DNA of 64,000 nucleotides from Crotalaria pallida (taxonomy: Eukaryota > Streptophyta > Magnoliopsida > Fabales > Fabaceae), in the NCBI GenBank assembly GCA_037953625.1, contig CM075649.1:60833660-60897659 (forward strand), given 5' to 3'. Shown here one piece after another: positions 1-14,145 of the stretch (its first letter is position 1; each line of letters starts with the position of its first letter). The translations under genes were made by a program, and so were the position numbers. The notes under the pieces are model-generated. The model was given only the letters and a program-made list of their open reading frames with translations. It was not told the DNA's origin and ran no database searches.

Positions 1-3000
1 CGAAAACAAACACTTTAAATTACTAATTAATTCTTTCATGAAAAATAGGAAAAAAAATTTTTTTTCCACAAGTAGAAAACTCATTAATCAAGTTTCCCAA
101 AACAAGGTATTACTTTTAAATCCTTTCTCTTAAAAACGTTTACCAAATTTTCTAAAACAATTCAATATTGATAACTTCACAAAATAAAGACTTTTCATAT
201 GGGATAAATATTTGTTTTACTTAAAATAGTTATGTGTCTGATTACGACAGTCATTCGGAAAAACAGTTTAGAAACAGGTCTTAAAAGTTCCTTCAAAAGT
301 GGTCACCATAGTTTATCGGTGCCATTCTTACATAAACATTTACATAACCAAAACGTTTCAAAAGATAAGGGGTACACTTGATATACATATCATGCAAGGG
401 TCCATTATAACCTAACTATAATCTACTAAGCGGTGTCCCCTTCTCGATCCGCAACGTAAGTCTTCAAAAGCAATCTCCGTCGTCCAGCAGTAGCCCTCTC
501 ATCAGCGCATCACGATCAGTAAATCCTTCTTCCAGGAGAAGCCACACCAGCTTCACCATCTTTTAGAACCAGAGGTTCGCCATCACATACACACAAGAAG
601 TTGAGAGAGTAAGTTATCTGAATGGAATTACTCCCATCGACTTCTTGGATTTACACCAGCGACGTATACCAGAACATAACAAGCAATACAAGCAAACAAT
701 ACAGCAATTAATTATGCAAGATGCATGAGGATGCAATGCAAATCGGCGTATTATCTGAAGCTTTATCTTTTTCTTAAGGGAATCTCTTAATCGGTTCATC
801 TCACAAAGTCGAATATCTTTAACAGCTTGTCTCGCAAAGTCGAAGTCTCTTTATCCACGTATCTTGAGTCCACAATATCGGGATTCAGGCTTTATGGTTT
901 TGGGTTCAGGTCTACATCTCCTCGGGATCCATCCACCTATTCGGAAGCAATCAGAAGTACAGGATCTCTAACCACACCGGCTCCGGGAGACGACACCAAA
1001 GTATAATATAAAATGCCCGAGAAAGATGTCATGACAAGGGTGTCCACCTCCGCCGTGTTCAAGTATCCCTCTTCTGATCCTGATTTAGTCCAGGGGGTGT
1101 CAGTCATCCGTCTAGTGATCATGCTGTACTTCAGCTACGACACCAGACTACCTACCCAACCTCGGATGGTCAACCCAGGTCACTGTAGCTTTTTCCCGTC
1201 TAGACAGACTCCTCTTAGACTTCTTGACGAATCACCGTCATTGCCCTCCCCTATCCTAATCATCAAGTGTTTACCATGCAGGTAACTACCGTATCTTCCT
1301 CTCCACTACTTCGGATAAGGATTTTAAGTCGTGGGGTTATACTCGTTGTCCTAACGTCGACCCATCCTAAGTCATCTTCGTCACATAACTCCAACCATAT
1401 GCGGATTACTTCTGTGGGACTCGACCACTAAGTCTGACGGGCTCCGACCCATCCTGAATCACACTCGGCATACGGCTCCGACCATATGCGGAATATCCAC
1501 AACTATTCTGAAGGGCTCCGACCCACTCCGAATCATTCTCGGCATATAGCTCCGACTATATGCGGGATTTCAACAATCCTTGAGAGATAGGCTCCGACCT
1601 ATCTTAACTCATTCTCAAAATATGGCTACGACCATATGGAAGTTATTCAACATATGGCTATGACCATATGGAAACATTCTCAACATATGGCTACGACTAT
1701 ATGGAAACATTCTCAACATATGGCTACGACCATATGGAAACATTCTTGTAGAATTCAGCAACCATTGCGTCTGGTCCAAAAGCATCGTCGTCGTCCAAGC
1801 ACTAATCCACTAGCCATGTCGTCATCTCGATCCTCGGACACGGGCGCATCAGCATCATCCGGTTCCGTAGCGCGTTCTACCCCTTAAGGTTTCGTTCTAA
1901 TCTTTGGGGAATTTCTTATAGTTTCTAATGTCTTTTCTATTCTTATCTTATATCGTGGGATGATGCATTATGATCATGCAATGACAATATAAACAACAAT
2001 ATAATCTCCACATAACAAATATATCAATCAATTCATACCATGTGATGGTATAGGTCTGAGTCTTCGTATACCACGATACAAACAAGGCACACAATTTATC
2101 GGGTATACTACTAGCTACAATAGACCTTTACTCCAACTTTGAGAGAGTACGGAGTGCCCTAGCATACTCACTAGACACCAAAGTGTCTTAGGATAACTTC
2201 TCTCTCACCTGGGTTTGCAGTTACCGAATCTACGAGTCCCGAACGATCTGCTTCCTTCTTAGTCTACCCGACTCCAACTTCATTCAAGTCCCAAAAGATA
2301 GACATATGAGTATTAAACTTTATTTAAATATTACTCTTAAAATTTTTCTTAAAGCAACTTAAGAAAATCCAAACTTTTGTCTTTATTTAAAATCAAAACA
2401 TCAATTCTTTCACTCACACTTGTCCAAAATCAAACACTAACTTTTATACTTTAAAATCATGAGAAAAAAATCAAATAAATCAATTTAAATCAAAGGTTTC
2501 TTTGCTGGTCCCTCTTGGACAGCATTGAATTTGACTTTGAAAACACCGAAAAATCGCACTTTTCAAACCAACTTTATCTTATATAAATTACTCATAAAAT
2601 CTAAACTTTAAAACACTTTTGAAAACACTTTAAAACAAGAAATACAACTTAGAAAATTCTGGACAGCATCATGTCCTAAGTTTAAAATTCATTTTCCATT
2701 GTTTAAAACCAACTCAAATCCACAAACAAACCAAGAATCTTGAGAACAATCAAATTAACACTTTAATTAACACTTTCTCAAGTTCAAACACTTAGAACCA
2801 TATGTGGACAGCATGGTACTCAAACCAATTAAACCATTTAAACATCTTCATGCATTCTAAAAGTCGTTCTTACTTTACTCAAAAACCATAAGCAAACATT
2901 CATTCATTTTCAAACATTACATAATCACAAGTCATCAAACCAAGTCAAACATAACATGCTCACATACTTATCTACACATATAACTAAATCAAATAAGGAA

Positions 3001-5274
3001 ATCAAACTCTTAAGCACATATAAACCGAATCATGCATCACTTAAACACTTAGACATATTTTCATTTATCTTTCACTTAAGCAATTCCATCTTAGCAAAAC
3101 TTCATCTTATTACACCTAAACATGTTGAAACCGTATGCATCATGAGTTGTTCAAAAATTATTTTCTTCAAGGAATAACTTTACAAATCAACACATAATTT
3201 CATGACATCAACATATACACATTCAAGGAAATTTAACTCAAAAGCTAAGGTCTAAACCGTGACCTTAACTAGGTTTTATCAAAAACATTTTCAAAGATTT
3301 AAGACTTCTAAAAATAACTTCAATTTAACAACAATTTCATATAATTCATCAAGCAAGTAGAAACATAATTGTAGCATGCATTCTCTCATGAAACCGTGAG
3401 CATCATTACATCTCCTAAACAATTTTGATTTCACATTTAACACATAAAATCCACTCAATAGTTCATGGAAATCACTTATTCATCATTTAGACCTAAGAAA
3501 ATTCTTATCTTTTCAATCAAGCATGCAAAACCGTGGCTAATCACATAAGGATCACAACATCAGATAAATTTCATTCACCTAAAACATCATCAAATCCAAG
3601 ATCATAACATGCAAGGAGTCAAGCAAAAGAAAAAAAATGAAGATTTCAACCACATCGTCATCAAAACCGTGACTTGTCCATGGTTTTCTAAAAGAGAGTT
3701 TTCTTAAAGATTTCAAACTTCCAAATCACACTTAGAATCTCAAGATAATCACATGCACATAACAAAATCCAACATCGAAACTTCTAACCTAAAGATCAAG
3801 TACAAACCGTGACCAACAGAAAGAGAATCACCAAGAAAACTCAATCATTCTCAAAGATCTTAACATCAAAACTCAAGCATCAAACACATCATAGTTCAAA
3901 CATAGATTTTGACATGCATGCAAAAAAAATGCTAGATCTTTGAAAAATCTTTTATGAAAACTCAAGAATCAAATTCTTTTAAAAAAAAACTGCTTTTAAG
4001 AAATCAAGAAGAAAACTTAAGATCATGAGAAAAATACTTTCTTAGCAAAAACTTCAAGATCAAGTTCAAAGATCAACATGCATGTTAATAAAATCTCTAG
4101 ATCTAACATAAAAACAAACATGCATCAACACATTCAAATCAAAAATCAAGCTTTAGAAGAAGATCATGAAAAACGAAAATGAATGGAAGAAAGAAGGTTA
4201 GGAACTCAAGGATCTACCTAGATCAAGCTTAAAAATCAAACTAGAAAAGTAAAATTCCTCCTCCTTCTTCCTCCTTTAGGTTCGGCCACTTCTCTCTCTC
4301 TCTCTTTCTCTCTCTCTAAGAGCTTGATTTTTCTCTTAGTGTGAAGTGTTTAGGGCTTGGAATGAATGGAAAGGAAGAAGAACCGAATGAAGTGTGGGTG
4401 AGTGTTGGTGTTTGGTTTGGAATGAGAAATGAAAGAAATGAAGAAATGGAACTAAATGAAAGGTGTGTGTGTTTGTGTTTGTATATGGTTTTGTGTGGGC
4501 TTGGCTTATGTTTCCTCTTCCCCACGGCTCACCCTTCTTTTTCCTTTTCTTTTTCTTGTCATTTGTTTGACTTTGTAGCATGCAACTTGGTTACCAAGTA
4601 AATCAACTTGGTGGCCAAGTAATGCTCACATGCATTCGGCCATGGGAGGTTTAGGGTAGACTAGGTTAGCTAATTTAGGTTTAAGGTACTAATTAGGTTC
4701 TAATCATGATTAGGGTAGGATTAGGAAAAATTAATTTAGGTTTAGTCAACTAATCCTTAGAGATTAGTGCCTAATCAAGGATTAAGGTACTAATCACAAA
4801 CTTAATCCATACTAATTCTAGGTTTAAGGAAAATTAATTCTAGATTAGCTCACTAATCTTGAGGGTTTAGGGTTTAGGAAAGTGATTAAGTTCTTAATCA
4901 AGGATTAGGAACTTGATTAAGGCTTAATCAAAGATTAAGGATGCTAATAAGGGTTTCTAGAAATGATTCTATATCAAGATGATTGGACTTTGATTCTTGA
5001 AACCCAGGGAAAATAATTTCCCATATTAAGACCATAAAATCATAAAAATCAATTAAGAAGACAAAATCTCAATAAAAACCTCAAGCAACATGATTCATTG
5101 AAAACCATAGAAAATCATTTCACATAAAATCATAACACAAGTAAATTAAATTTCAAAGCATAAAAACCCCTCATGAAATCAAAACTCTTTTGATCAATTC
5201 TTAAATCAATTAGGTTAAGATAATTTCTTAATTAGGGACTTGCAGAAGAAGTGAGTCAAAAGGCAGATGTTACA
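1..5274 (-). repeat. TE1 3' LTR (about 5.3 kb, clipped at window edge)
   Basis: This matches 9893-15151 along its whole length and ends at 5274 with ...GATGTTACA, giving TG...CA termini on the minus strand. It contains a CT-rich run (4292-4318), interspersed GATTA/TAATC words (4650-4950), a palindromic tandem array (about 1391-1745) and a long A/T-rich stretch without coding potential. No intact LTR protein like those of the plus-strand families is present. A CTTACTCTCTCAA pyrimidine tract near 600-620 (minus strand) matches the tract upstream of the LTR ORF in TE3. Confidence 0.93.
1391..1745. repeat. Palindromic tandem array in TE1 3' LTR
   Basis: Units of roughly 30-75 bp each carry an inverted repeat of the form CATATGG-CTACGA-CCATATG or the variant CATACGGCTCCGACCATATG. 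Four near-identical units sit at 1618-1745, with looser versions upstream from about 1391. The other LTR has one unit fewer. Confidence 0.85.
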
Positions 5275-8200
5275 TCCTCCCCAACTTAGAAATTTATCGT
5301 CCTCGAGAAATGGTGTACCTGTTTCAAACAAATGAGGGTACGAATCCCTCATGCTACTCTCACGTTCCCAAGTAGCAGTTTCACCATTCACAGAACTCCA
5401 TATAACCTTAACCAGAGGAATTTCCTTTCCTCGAAGAGTCTTTACACTCCGACCGTCTATCCTTAAGGGCAAAGTCTCGTACGTAAGATTTTCCTTCAGT
5501 TGTATAGAGTCGGGTTCGATGATGTGAGAAGAATCACCAATATACTTTCTCAATTGTGACACATGAAAGACGTTGTGTAGATTGGAAAACATTGGGGGTA
5601 AGGCAATTTCATAAGCTACTGGTCCTACACGTTTTAGGATTTGATAAGGTCCTATGAATTTTGGGGTGAGTTTTCGGGTTTTAAGGACCCTGCCAATCCC
5701 AGTAGTTGGTACCACTCGCATGAATACATGGTCACCTTCTTCAAACTCGATAGGAGTCCTTCTTTGATCATAGTAGCTTTTCTGCCTGCTTTGCACACTT
5801 CTCATCTTCGCCTGAATCATTTTAATCTTTTCCGTTGTTTGCTGAACCATTTCCGGACCTAGAATAAGATTCTCTACAGTTTCAAACAAACATAAGGGCG
5901 TTCTACATTTCCTTCCATACAAAGCCTCATAAGGAGCCATCCCTATGCTCGAGTGATAGCTGTTATTGTACGTGAACTCTATTAGTGGCAATAGAGTGTC
6001 CCATTTTCCTGCTTGTTCCAAAACACAAGCTCTAAGAAGATCCTCTAGTGATTGAATGGTCCTTTCTGATTGTCCGTCCGTTTGAGGATGATAAGCTGAA
6101 CTCAACTGGAGTCTCGTCCCAAGTGCAGCATGTAGACTACTCCAAAACTTTGAAACAAATCTCGGATCTCTGTCTGATATGATGTTTGAGGGTACTCCAT
6201 GGAGTCTCACTACTTCATTGACATATATGGTTGCCAGCTTCTCCAACGGATACTTCACGTTGACGGGTAGGAAATGAGCGCTTTTGGTTAATCGGTCCAC
6301 AATCACCCAAATAGCTTCAAATCCTCTTCGGGTCTTAGGCAAAGCAGTTAAAAATCCATGGAAATACTGTCCCACTTCCAACTTGGAATTTCCAATGGTT
6401 GTAACACTCCGTCAGGTTTCTTGTGTTCAATTTTAGCTTTCTGGCATACCAAACACCTCGACACATACTCCGCTACTTCTCTTTTCATACCAGGCCACCA
6501 AAACATCTTCTTCAAGTCTTGGTACATTTTGGTTGCTCCCGGATGGATACTCAATCTACTCTTATGAGCTTCTTCCAAAATCATTTCCCTTGTTACCTTG
6601 TCTTGTGGCACACAAATCCGATCCTTATGCTTCAACACTCCATTAGTTCCTACTTGGAATTCAGTCTCTTTCTCTTCCAAAACCAACTGCTTCTTGTTTT
6701 GTAACTCTGGATCATTCGATTGTCCTTCCTTGACTTGTTCCATAAACTCATTCGATACAACCAGCATTTCTAAGGTCATACTTCGTGGATTCATCCTGAC
6801 TTCCAAGTTCATATCTCTAAATTCCTCAATTAACTTCATCTCCTTCACCATCATTGCAAACATATGAAGAGATTTCCTACTTAAAGCATCTGCTACTACG
6901 TTCGCTTTTCCCGGGTGGTACTGTAGCTCGAAGTCGTAGTCCTTCAAAAACTCCATGCATCGCCTTTGCCTCATATTCAAATCCTTTTGATCAAAGAGGT
7001 ACTTAAGACTCTTATGATCACTAAATACCTCAATCCTCGCGCCATAGAGGTAATGTCGCCATATCTTTAGAGCAAAAACCACTGCAGCTAACTCCAAGTC
7101 ATGAGTTGGGTAATTTTGCTCGTGAACCTTCAGTTGTCTAGAGGCGTAAGCTACAACCTTTCGCTCTTGCATCAGGACACAACCTAAACCTTGCTTCGAC
7201 GCGTCGCAGTAGACACTAAAACTCTTCTCCGGGTCAGGCAAAACAAGCACTGGGGCTGTAGTTAGTCTCGTCTTTAACTCCTGAAAACTCTCCTCGCACT
7301 TCGTTGTCCAGACAAACGGCTGTCCCTTCCTAGTTAACTTCGTCATTGGCAAGGATAATCTTGAAAATCCCTCAATAAAACGCCTATAGTATCCTGCCAA
7401 ACAGAGAAAACTTCGAATTTCCGTCACCGTCGTTGGCACTTTCCAGTCCAAAACCGCCTTTACCTTGGCCGGATCTACCGCTATTCCTTCTTTTGAGATT
7501 ACATGACCCAAGAAATTCACTTCTTCCAACCAAAATTCACACTTCGAAAGTTTCGCATACAACTTCTTCTCCTTCAGAATCTGCAGAACTATCCTCAAAT
7601 GTTCCCCATGTTCCTCCTTATCCTTGGAATAGATGAGGATATCGTCTATGAATACTACCACGAACGAATCTAAATAGGGTTGAAAGATTCTGTTCATGTA
7701 GTCCATAAACACTGCAGGAGCATTAGTTACTCCGAAAGGCATGACTAAGTACTCGAAATGTCCATATCGGGTCCTAAAGGCAGTCTTCGAAATATCATCC
7801 TCCTTCACTCGAATCTGGTGATATCCCGACCGAAGGTCGATCTTTGAAAACACCGCAGCTCCTCTCAACTGAGCTCCCCAAGGTGACACACTAGGCCTGA
7901 TGAGTCGCCTTTCCGCTAACTCTTCCATTTGCTTTTTCAACTCAGCTAGCTCCACTGGTGCCATTCGATAGGGCGCTCTAGAGATTGGTCCAGTCCCCGG
8001 TATCACATCGATTGAAAACTCGACCTCTTGAACGGGTGGTAATCCGGGAATGTCGTCAAGGAAAACTTCCGGGAAGTCTCGAACTACAGGCAATTCTTGG
8101 ATGCGATTGTCCACATCGATGTCCAAAGAAGTTGAGACCATGTATACATAAACTCCCTCTCTCAGAGAAGCCATGACTTGATTGGCAGTTACGTGCTTTG

Positions 8201-9719
8201 GTAAGGATTCGTCGGGGTTTTCAAAAGTTAGGGTTTTAGTGAAACAATTTAACTGAACATGGTTAGCGGATAACCAGTCCATTCCTAAGATAACATCAAT
8301 TTGGGATAAGGGTAATGTTATCAGGTCAGTGGGGAAAGTTCTATCATCTATCACTATAGGGCACTTAGGGCAAAAAGTTGAAATTGTGACCGGATCACTT
8401 GTAGGGGTAAACACAATCAAATCACATGGTAGAGAAGCTACCATTAAGTGCAACCTACTCACAACATCATTCGATATAAAAGAGTATGTGGCACCCGAAT
8501 CATACAACACATTTAAGGAATTCTCGCGTATAAGACATGTACCTTGGATAAGACCATCATGGTTTGAAGCCTCTACACCGCTCATTGTGAAAACTCTTCC
8601 TTTCTCTTGAGGCTTAGCAGCAGTCGAAACGTTCCTCTCTTGCCTTGGCTTGGTGCACTGGTTTGCATAGTGGCCGGTCTCTTGGCAGTTGAAGCAAACC
8701 AGCTTGGAGCGACATTGACCGAAGTGGTGTCGGCGACACTGAGTACAGTACGGAGCTGATGTCCCAGAGTTCCTATCAGTATTATTGGGACGATTCCTAC
8801 TTCCATTGTTGCTCCAAGTGTTGGAATTCTTATTACCCCGGTTGCCATTGTTGCGATTGTTGTTCCTTCGAGACCACGATCCTCTATACTGATTATCCCT
8901 TCTTCCTCTAGATCGATCGTAGGGTACTCGCCCATGCTGGGTTCCTTGCCTCACATTCTGGTAATTAGGGGTATTCCTCATTGGTCCATGGGAACTTGAG
9001 GGTACAGTAGTTTTATTGCCTATGTTCTTCGCCTTAAGCCCATCCTTGTAGATTCTGCACCTACTTACCAAGAGTGGAAAGCTCTCGATCCCCATATGGA
9101 TAAAGGCCATCTTAATCTCAGTCTTAAGTCCATCGAGGAACTTCGCGCACTTCGACTGGTCGTTTCCGGGTTGATTGTAGTGCGGCACGTACTTCACTAG
9201 CTCCTCAAACTTCGCAGCATACTCGCCGATCGACATATTCCCTTGAGTCAAGTGCATGAACTCGATTTCCTTCTTCAGTTTCATATCGATGGGAAAGTAC
9301 TTCTCCAAGAACCTTTGCTTAAAAGAGTGCCAAGTGATAGCCTCCTGCTGAACCTCCATAACTTGCCTTGTATTCTCCCACCAGTCCGATGCTTCCTTCG
9401 TCAACATGTAGACCGCATAGGTCACTTTCTGAGCATCAGTGCACTGCATAGCGGTGAAGATCTTTTCTAACTCCCTAATCCACTCATTAGCATTTTCCGA
9501 GGCATATCCACCGGCGAACTCTTTAGGGTTCCTCTTACAAAACTCATCAAAACCCCTATATTCCTGAGGTCCTAAGTTTTGGTTTTGGTGGTTCTGTTGG
9601 GCTTGTTGATGCATCGCGTTGAGATTCTCACTCATGCCCATAACTGCAGCCGTCAGATCGTGTAGCATATCCTCGGTGTTCCGAGCTGCTTCCGGAGCAT
9701 GTCTACCTCTTCCAGACAT
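5215..9719 (-). pseudogene. gag-pol: TE1 gag-pol polyprotein, frameshifted and internally deleted
   Basis: This encodes Gag, protease, reverse transcriptase, RNase H and integrase for copying and inserting TE1. Reading down from ATG at 9719, a retrotransposon Gag domain (residues about 55-230) is followed by a CCHC zinc knuckle at residues 342-355, protease DSGA (Asp407), the RT FIDD catalytic pair (Asp692/693), an RNase H domain and the integrase HHCC zinc finger. The frame breaks near 6350 in a T run just after the first integrase Asp. The rest of integrase, a GPY motif and a chromodomain-like tail continue in another frame to about 5320. RT lacks about 41 residues (an in-frame loss near 7873) between the W-G-A and R-G-A-x-V-F-S-K motifs, removing the VRKKDGS..DYRxLN fingers segment. 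The usual stop before the polypurine tract is absent, so the frame runs through the tract into the LTR to 5215. Confidence 0.95.
5275..5287 (-). other. TE1 polypurine tract
   Basis: The minus-strand AAGTTGGGGAGGA lies directly before the 3' LTR, the standard primer site for plus-strand DNA synthesis. Confidence 0.85.
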
Positions 9720-9851
9720 CGTAAGTTATATTCATTAACGCACTAATAGTTTAATACACCTACTAACGCATCTAATCACACAACCTAACATATCTAGAGA
9801 TCACACAACAGAGAACATGTAAGGCCATGTTTAGGCCACATGGACAACCAT

Positions 9852-9864
9852 TGCTCTGATACCA
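9852..9864 (-). other. TE1 primer-binding site (initiator Met tRNA)
   Basis: The minus strand reads TGGTATCAGAGCA, complementary to the 3' end of plant tRNA-iMet, 5 nt inside the 5' LTR end at 9870. Between it and the gag ATG at 9719 is a short untranslated leader. Confidence 0.93.
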
Positions 9865-9869
9865 CCAAG

Positions 9870-12800
9870 TGTAACACCCCGATTTGGAAAACTCGAAAAC
9901 AAACACTTTAAATTACTAATTAATTCTTTCATGAAAAATAGGAGAATTTTTTTTTCCACAAGTAGAAAACTCATCAATCAAGTTTCCCAAAACAAGGTAT
10001 TACTTTTAAATCCTTTCTCTTAAAAACGTTTACCAAATTTTCTAAAACAATTCAATATTGATAACTTCACAAAATAAAGACTTTTGGTATGGGATAAATA
10101 TTTGTTTTACTTAAAATAGTTATCTGTCTGATTACGACAGTCATTCGGAAAAACAGTTTAGAAACAGGTCTTAAAAGTTCTTTCAAAAGTGGTCACCATA
10201 GTTTACCGGTGCCATTCTTACATAAACATTTACTTAACCAAAACGTTTCAAAATATAAGGGGTACACTTGATATACATATCATGCAAGGGTCCATTAGAA
10301 CCTAACTATAATCTTCAAAAGCAATCTCTGTCGTCCAGCAGTAGCCCTCTCGTCAGCGCATCACGATCAGTAAGTCCTTCTTCCAGGAGAAGCCACACCA
10401 GCTTCATCATCTTTTAGAACCAGAGGTTCGCCATCACATACACACAAGAAGTTGAGAGAGTAAGTTATCCGAATGGAATTACTCCCATCGACTTCTTGGA
10501 TTTACACTAGCGACGTATACCAGAACATAACAAGCAATACAAGCAAACAATACAGCAATTAATTATGCAAGATGCATGAGGATGCAATGCAAATCGGCGT
10601 ATTATCTGAAGCTTTATCTTTTTCTTAAGGGAATCTCTTAATCGGTTCATCTCACAAAGTCGAATATCTTTAACAGCTTGTCTCGCAAAGTCGAAGTCTC
10701 TTTATCCACGTATCTTGAGTCCACAATATCGGGATTCAGGCTTTATGGTTTTGGGTTCAGGTCTACATCTCTTCGGGATCCATCCACCTAGTCGGAAGCA
10801 ATCAGAAGTACGGGATCTCTAACCACACCGACTCCGGGAGACGACAGCAAAATATAATATAAAATGCCCGGGAAAGATGTCATGACAAGGGTGTCCACCT
10901 CCGCCGTGTTCAAGTATCCCTCTTCTGATCCTGATTTAGTCAAGGGGGTGTCAGTCATCCGTCTAGTGATCATGCAGTACTTCAGCTATGACACCAGACT
11001 ACCTACCCAACCTCGGATGGTCAACCCAGGTCACTATAGCTTTTTCCCGCCTAGACAGACTCCTCTTAGGCTTCTTGACGAATCACCGTCATTGCCCTCC
11101 CCTATCCTAATCATCAAGTGTTTACCACGCAGGTAACCACCATATCTTCCTCTCCACTACTTCGGGTAAGGATTTTAAGTCGTGGGGTTATACTCGTTGT
11201 CCTAACGTCGACCCATCCTAAGTCATCTCCATCATATAGCTCCAACCATATGCGGATTACTTCTGTGGGACTCGACCACTAAGTCTGACGGGCTCCGACC
11301 CATCCTGAATCACACTCGGCATACGGCTCCGACCATATGCGGAATATCCACAACTATTCTGAAGGTCTCCGACCCACTCAGAATCATTCTCGGCATATAG
11401 CTCCGACTATATGCGGGATTTCAACAATCCTTGAGAGATAGGCTCCGACCTATATTAACTCATTCTCAACATATGGCTACGACCATATGGAAGTTATCTC
11501 AACATATGGCTACGACCATATGGAAACATTCTCAACATATGGCTACGACCATATGGAAACATTCTTGTAGAATTCAACAACCTTTGCGTCTGGTCCAAAA
11601 GCATCGTCGTCGTCCAGGCACTAATCCACTAGCCATGTCGTCATCTCGATCCTCGGACATGGGCGCATCAGCATCATCCGGTTCCGTAGCACGTTCTACC
11701 CCTTAAGGTTTCGTTCTAATCTTTGGGGAATTTCTTATAGTTTCTAATGTCTTTTCTATTCTTATCTTATATCGCGGGATGATGCATTATGATCATGCAA
11801 TGACAATATAAACAACAATATAATCTCAACATAACAAATATATCAATCAATTCATACCATGTGATGGTATAGGTCTGAGTCTTCGTATACCACGATACAA
11901 ACAAGGCACACAATTTATCGGGTATACTATTAGCTACAATAGACCTTTACTCCGACTTTGAGAGAGTACGGAGTGCCCTAGCATACTCACTAGACACCAA
12001 AGTGTCTTAGGATAACTTCTCTCTCACCTGGGTTTGCAGTTACCGAATCTACAAGTCCCGAACGATCTGCTTCCTTCTTAGTCTGCCCGACTCCAACTTC
12101 TTTCAAGTCCCATAAGATAGACATGTGAGTATTAAACTTTATTTAAATATTACTCTTAAAATTATTCTCAAAGCAACTTAAGAAAATCCAAACTTTTGTC
12201 TTTATTTAAAATCAAAACATCAATTCTTTCACTCACACTTGTCCAAAATCAAACACTAACTTTTATACTTTAAAATCATGAGAAAACAATCAAATAAATC
12301 AATTTAAATCAAAGGTTTCTTTGCTGGTCCCTCTTGGACAGCATTGAATTTGACATTGAAAACACCGAAAAATGGCACTTTTCAAACCAACTTTATCTTA
12401 TATAAATTACTCATTAAATCTAAACTTTAAAACACTTTTGAAAACACTTTAAAACAAGAAATACAACTTAGAAAATTCTGGACAGAATCATGTCCTATGT
12501 TTAAAATTCATTTTCCATTGTTTAAATCCAACTCAAATCCACAAACAAACCAAGAATCTTGAGAACAATCAAATTAACACTTTAATTAACACTTTCTCAA
12601 GTTCAAACACTTAGAACCAAATGTGGACAGCATGGTACTCAAACCAATTAAACCATTTAAACATCTTCATTCATTCTAAAAGTCGTTCTTACTTTACTCA
12701 AAAACCATAAGCAAATGTTCATTCATTTTCAAACATTACATAATCACAAGTCATCAAACCAAGTCAAACATAACATGCTCACATACTTATCTACACATAT

Positions 12801-14114
12801 AACTAAATCAAATAAGGAAATCAAACTCTTAAGCACATATAAACCGAATCATGCATCACTTAAACACTTAGACACATTTTCATTTATCTTTCACTTAAGC
12901 AATTCCATCTTAGCAAAACTTCATCTTATTACACCTAAACATGTTGAAACCGTATGCATCATGAGTTTTTCAAAAATTATTTTCTTCAAGGAATAACTTT
13001 ACAAATCAACACATAATTTCATGACATCAACATATACACATTCAAGGAAATTTAACTCCAAAACTAAGGTCCAAACCGTGACCTTAACTAGGTTTTCTCA
13101 AAAACATTTTCAAAGATTTAAGACTTCTAAAAACAACTTCAATTTAACAACAATTTCATATAATTCATCAAGCAAGTAGAAACATAATCCTAGCATGCAT
13201 TCTCTCATGAAACCGTGAGCATCATTACATCTCCTAAACAATTTTGATTTCACATTTAACACATAAAATCCACTCAATAGTTCATGGAAATCACTTATTC
13301 ATCATTTAGACCTAAGAAAATTCTAATCTTTTCAATCAAGCATGCAAAACCGTGGCTAATCACATAAGGATCACAACATCACGTAAATTTCATTCACCTA
13401 AAACATCATCAAATCCAAGATCATAACATGCAAGGAGTCAAGCAAAAGAAAAAAAATCAAGATTTCAACCACATCATCATCAAAACCGTGACTTGTCCAT
13501 GGTTTTCTAAAAAAAGAGTTTTCTTAAAGATTTCAAACTTCCAAACCACACTTAGAATCTCAAGATAATCACATGCACATAACAAAATCCAACATCGAAA
13601 CTTCTAACCTAAAGATCAAGTACAAACCGTGGCCAACATAAAGAGAATCACCAAGAAAACTCAATCATTCTCAAAGATCTTAACATCAAAACTCAAGCAT
13701 CAAACGCATCATAGTTCAAACATAGATTTTGACATGCATGCAAACAAAATGCTAGATCTTTGAAAAATCTTTTATGAAAACTCAAGAATCAAATTCTTTT
13801 AAAAAAACTACTTTTAAGAAATCAAGAAGAAAACTTAAGATCATGAGAAAAATACTTTCTTAGCAAAAAATTCAAGATCAAGTTCAAAGATCAACATGCA
13901 TTTTAGTAAAATCTCTAGATCTAACATAAAAACAAACATGCATCAACACTTTCAAATCAAAAATCAAGCTTTAGAAGAAGATCATGAAAAACGAAAATGA
14001 ATGGAAGAAAGAAGGTTAGGAACTCAAGGATCTACCTAGATCAAGCTTAAAAATCAAACTAGAAAAGCAAAATTCCTCCTTCTTCTTCCTCCTTTAGGTT
14101 CGGCCACTTCTCTC

Positions 14115-14145
<31 letters not shown>

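Noticed and set aside
4316..4601. Overlapping ORFs in both strands of TE1 LTRs (also 14150-14420)
   Set aside because: Low-complexity CT/GA-rich sequence; open on both strands and differing between the two LTRs.
4861..4880. TTTAGGG-like words (also near 14740)
   Set aside because: Only two adjacent plant-telomere-like units in an A/T-rich LTR; too few for an interstitial telomere array.
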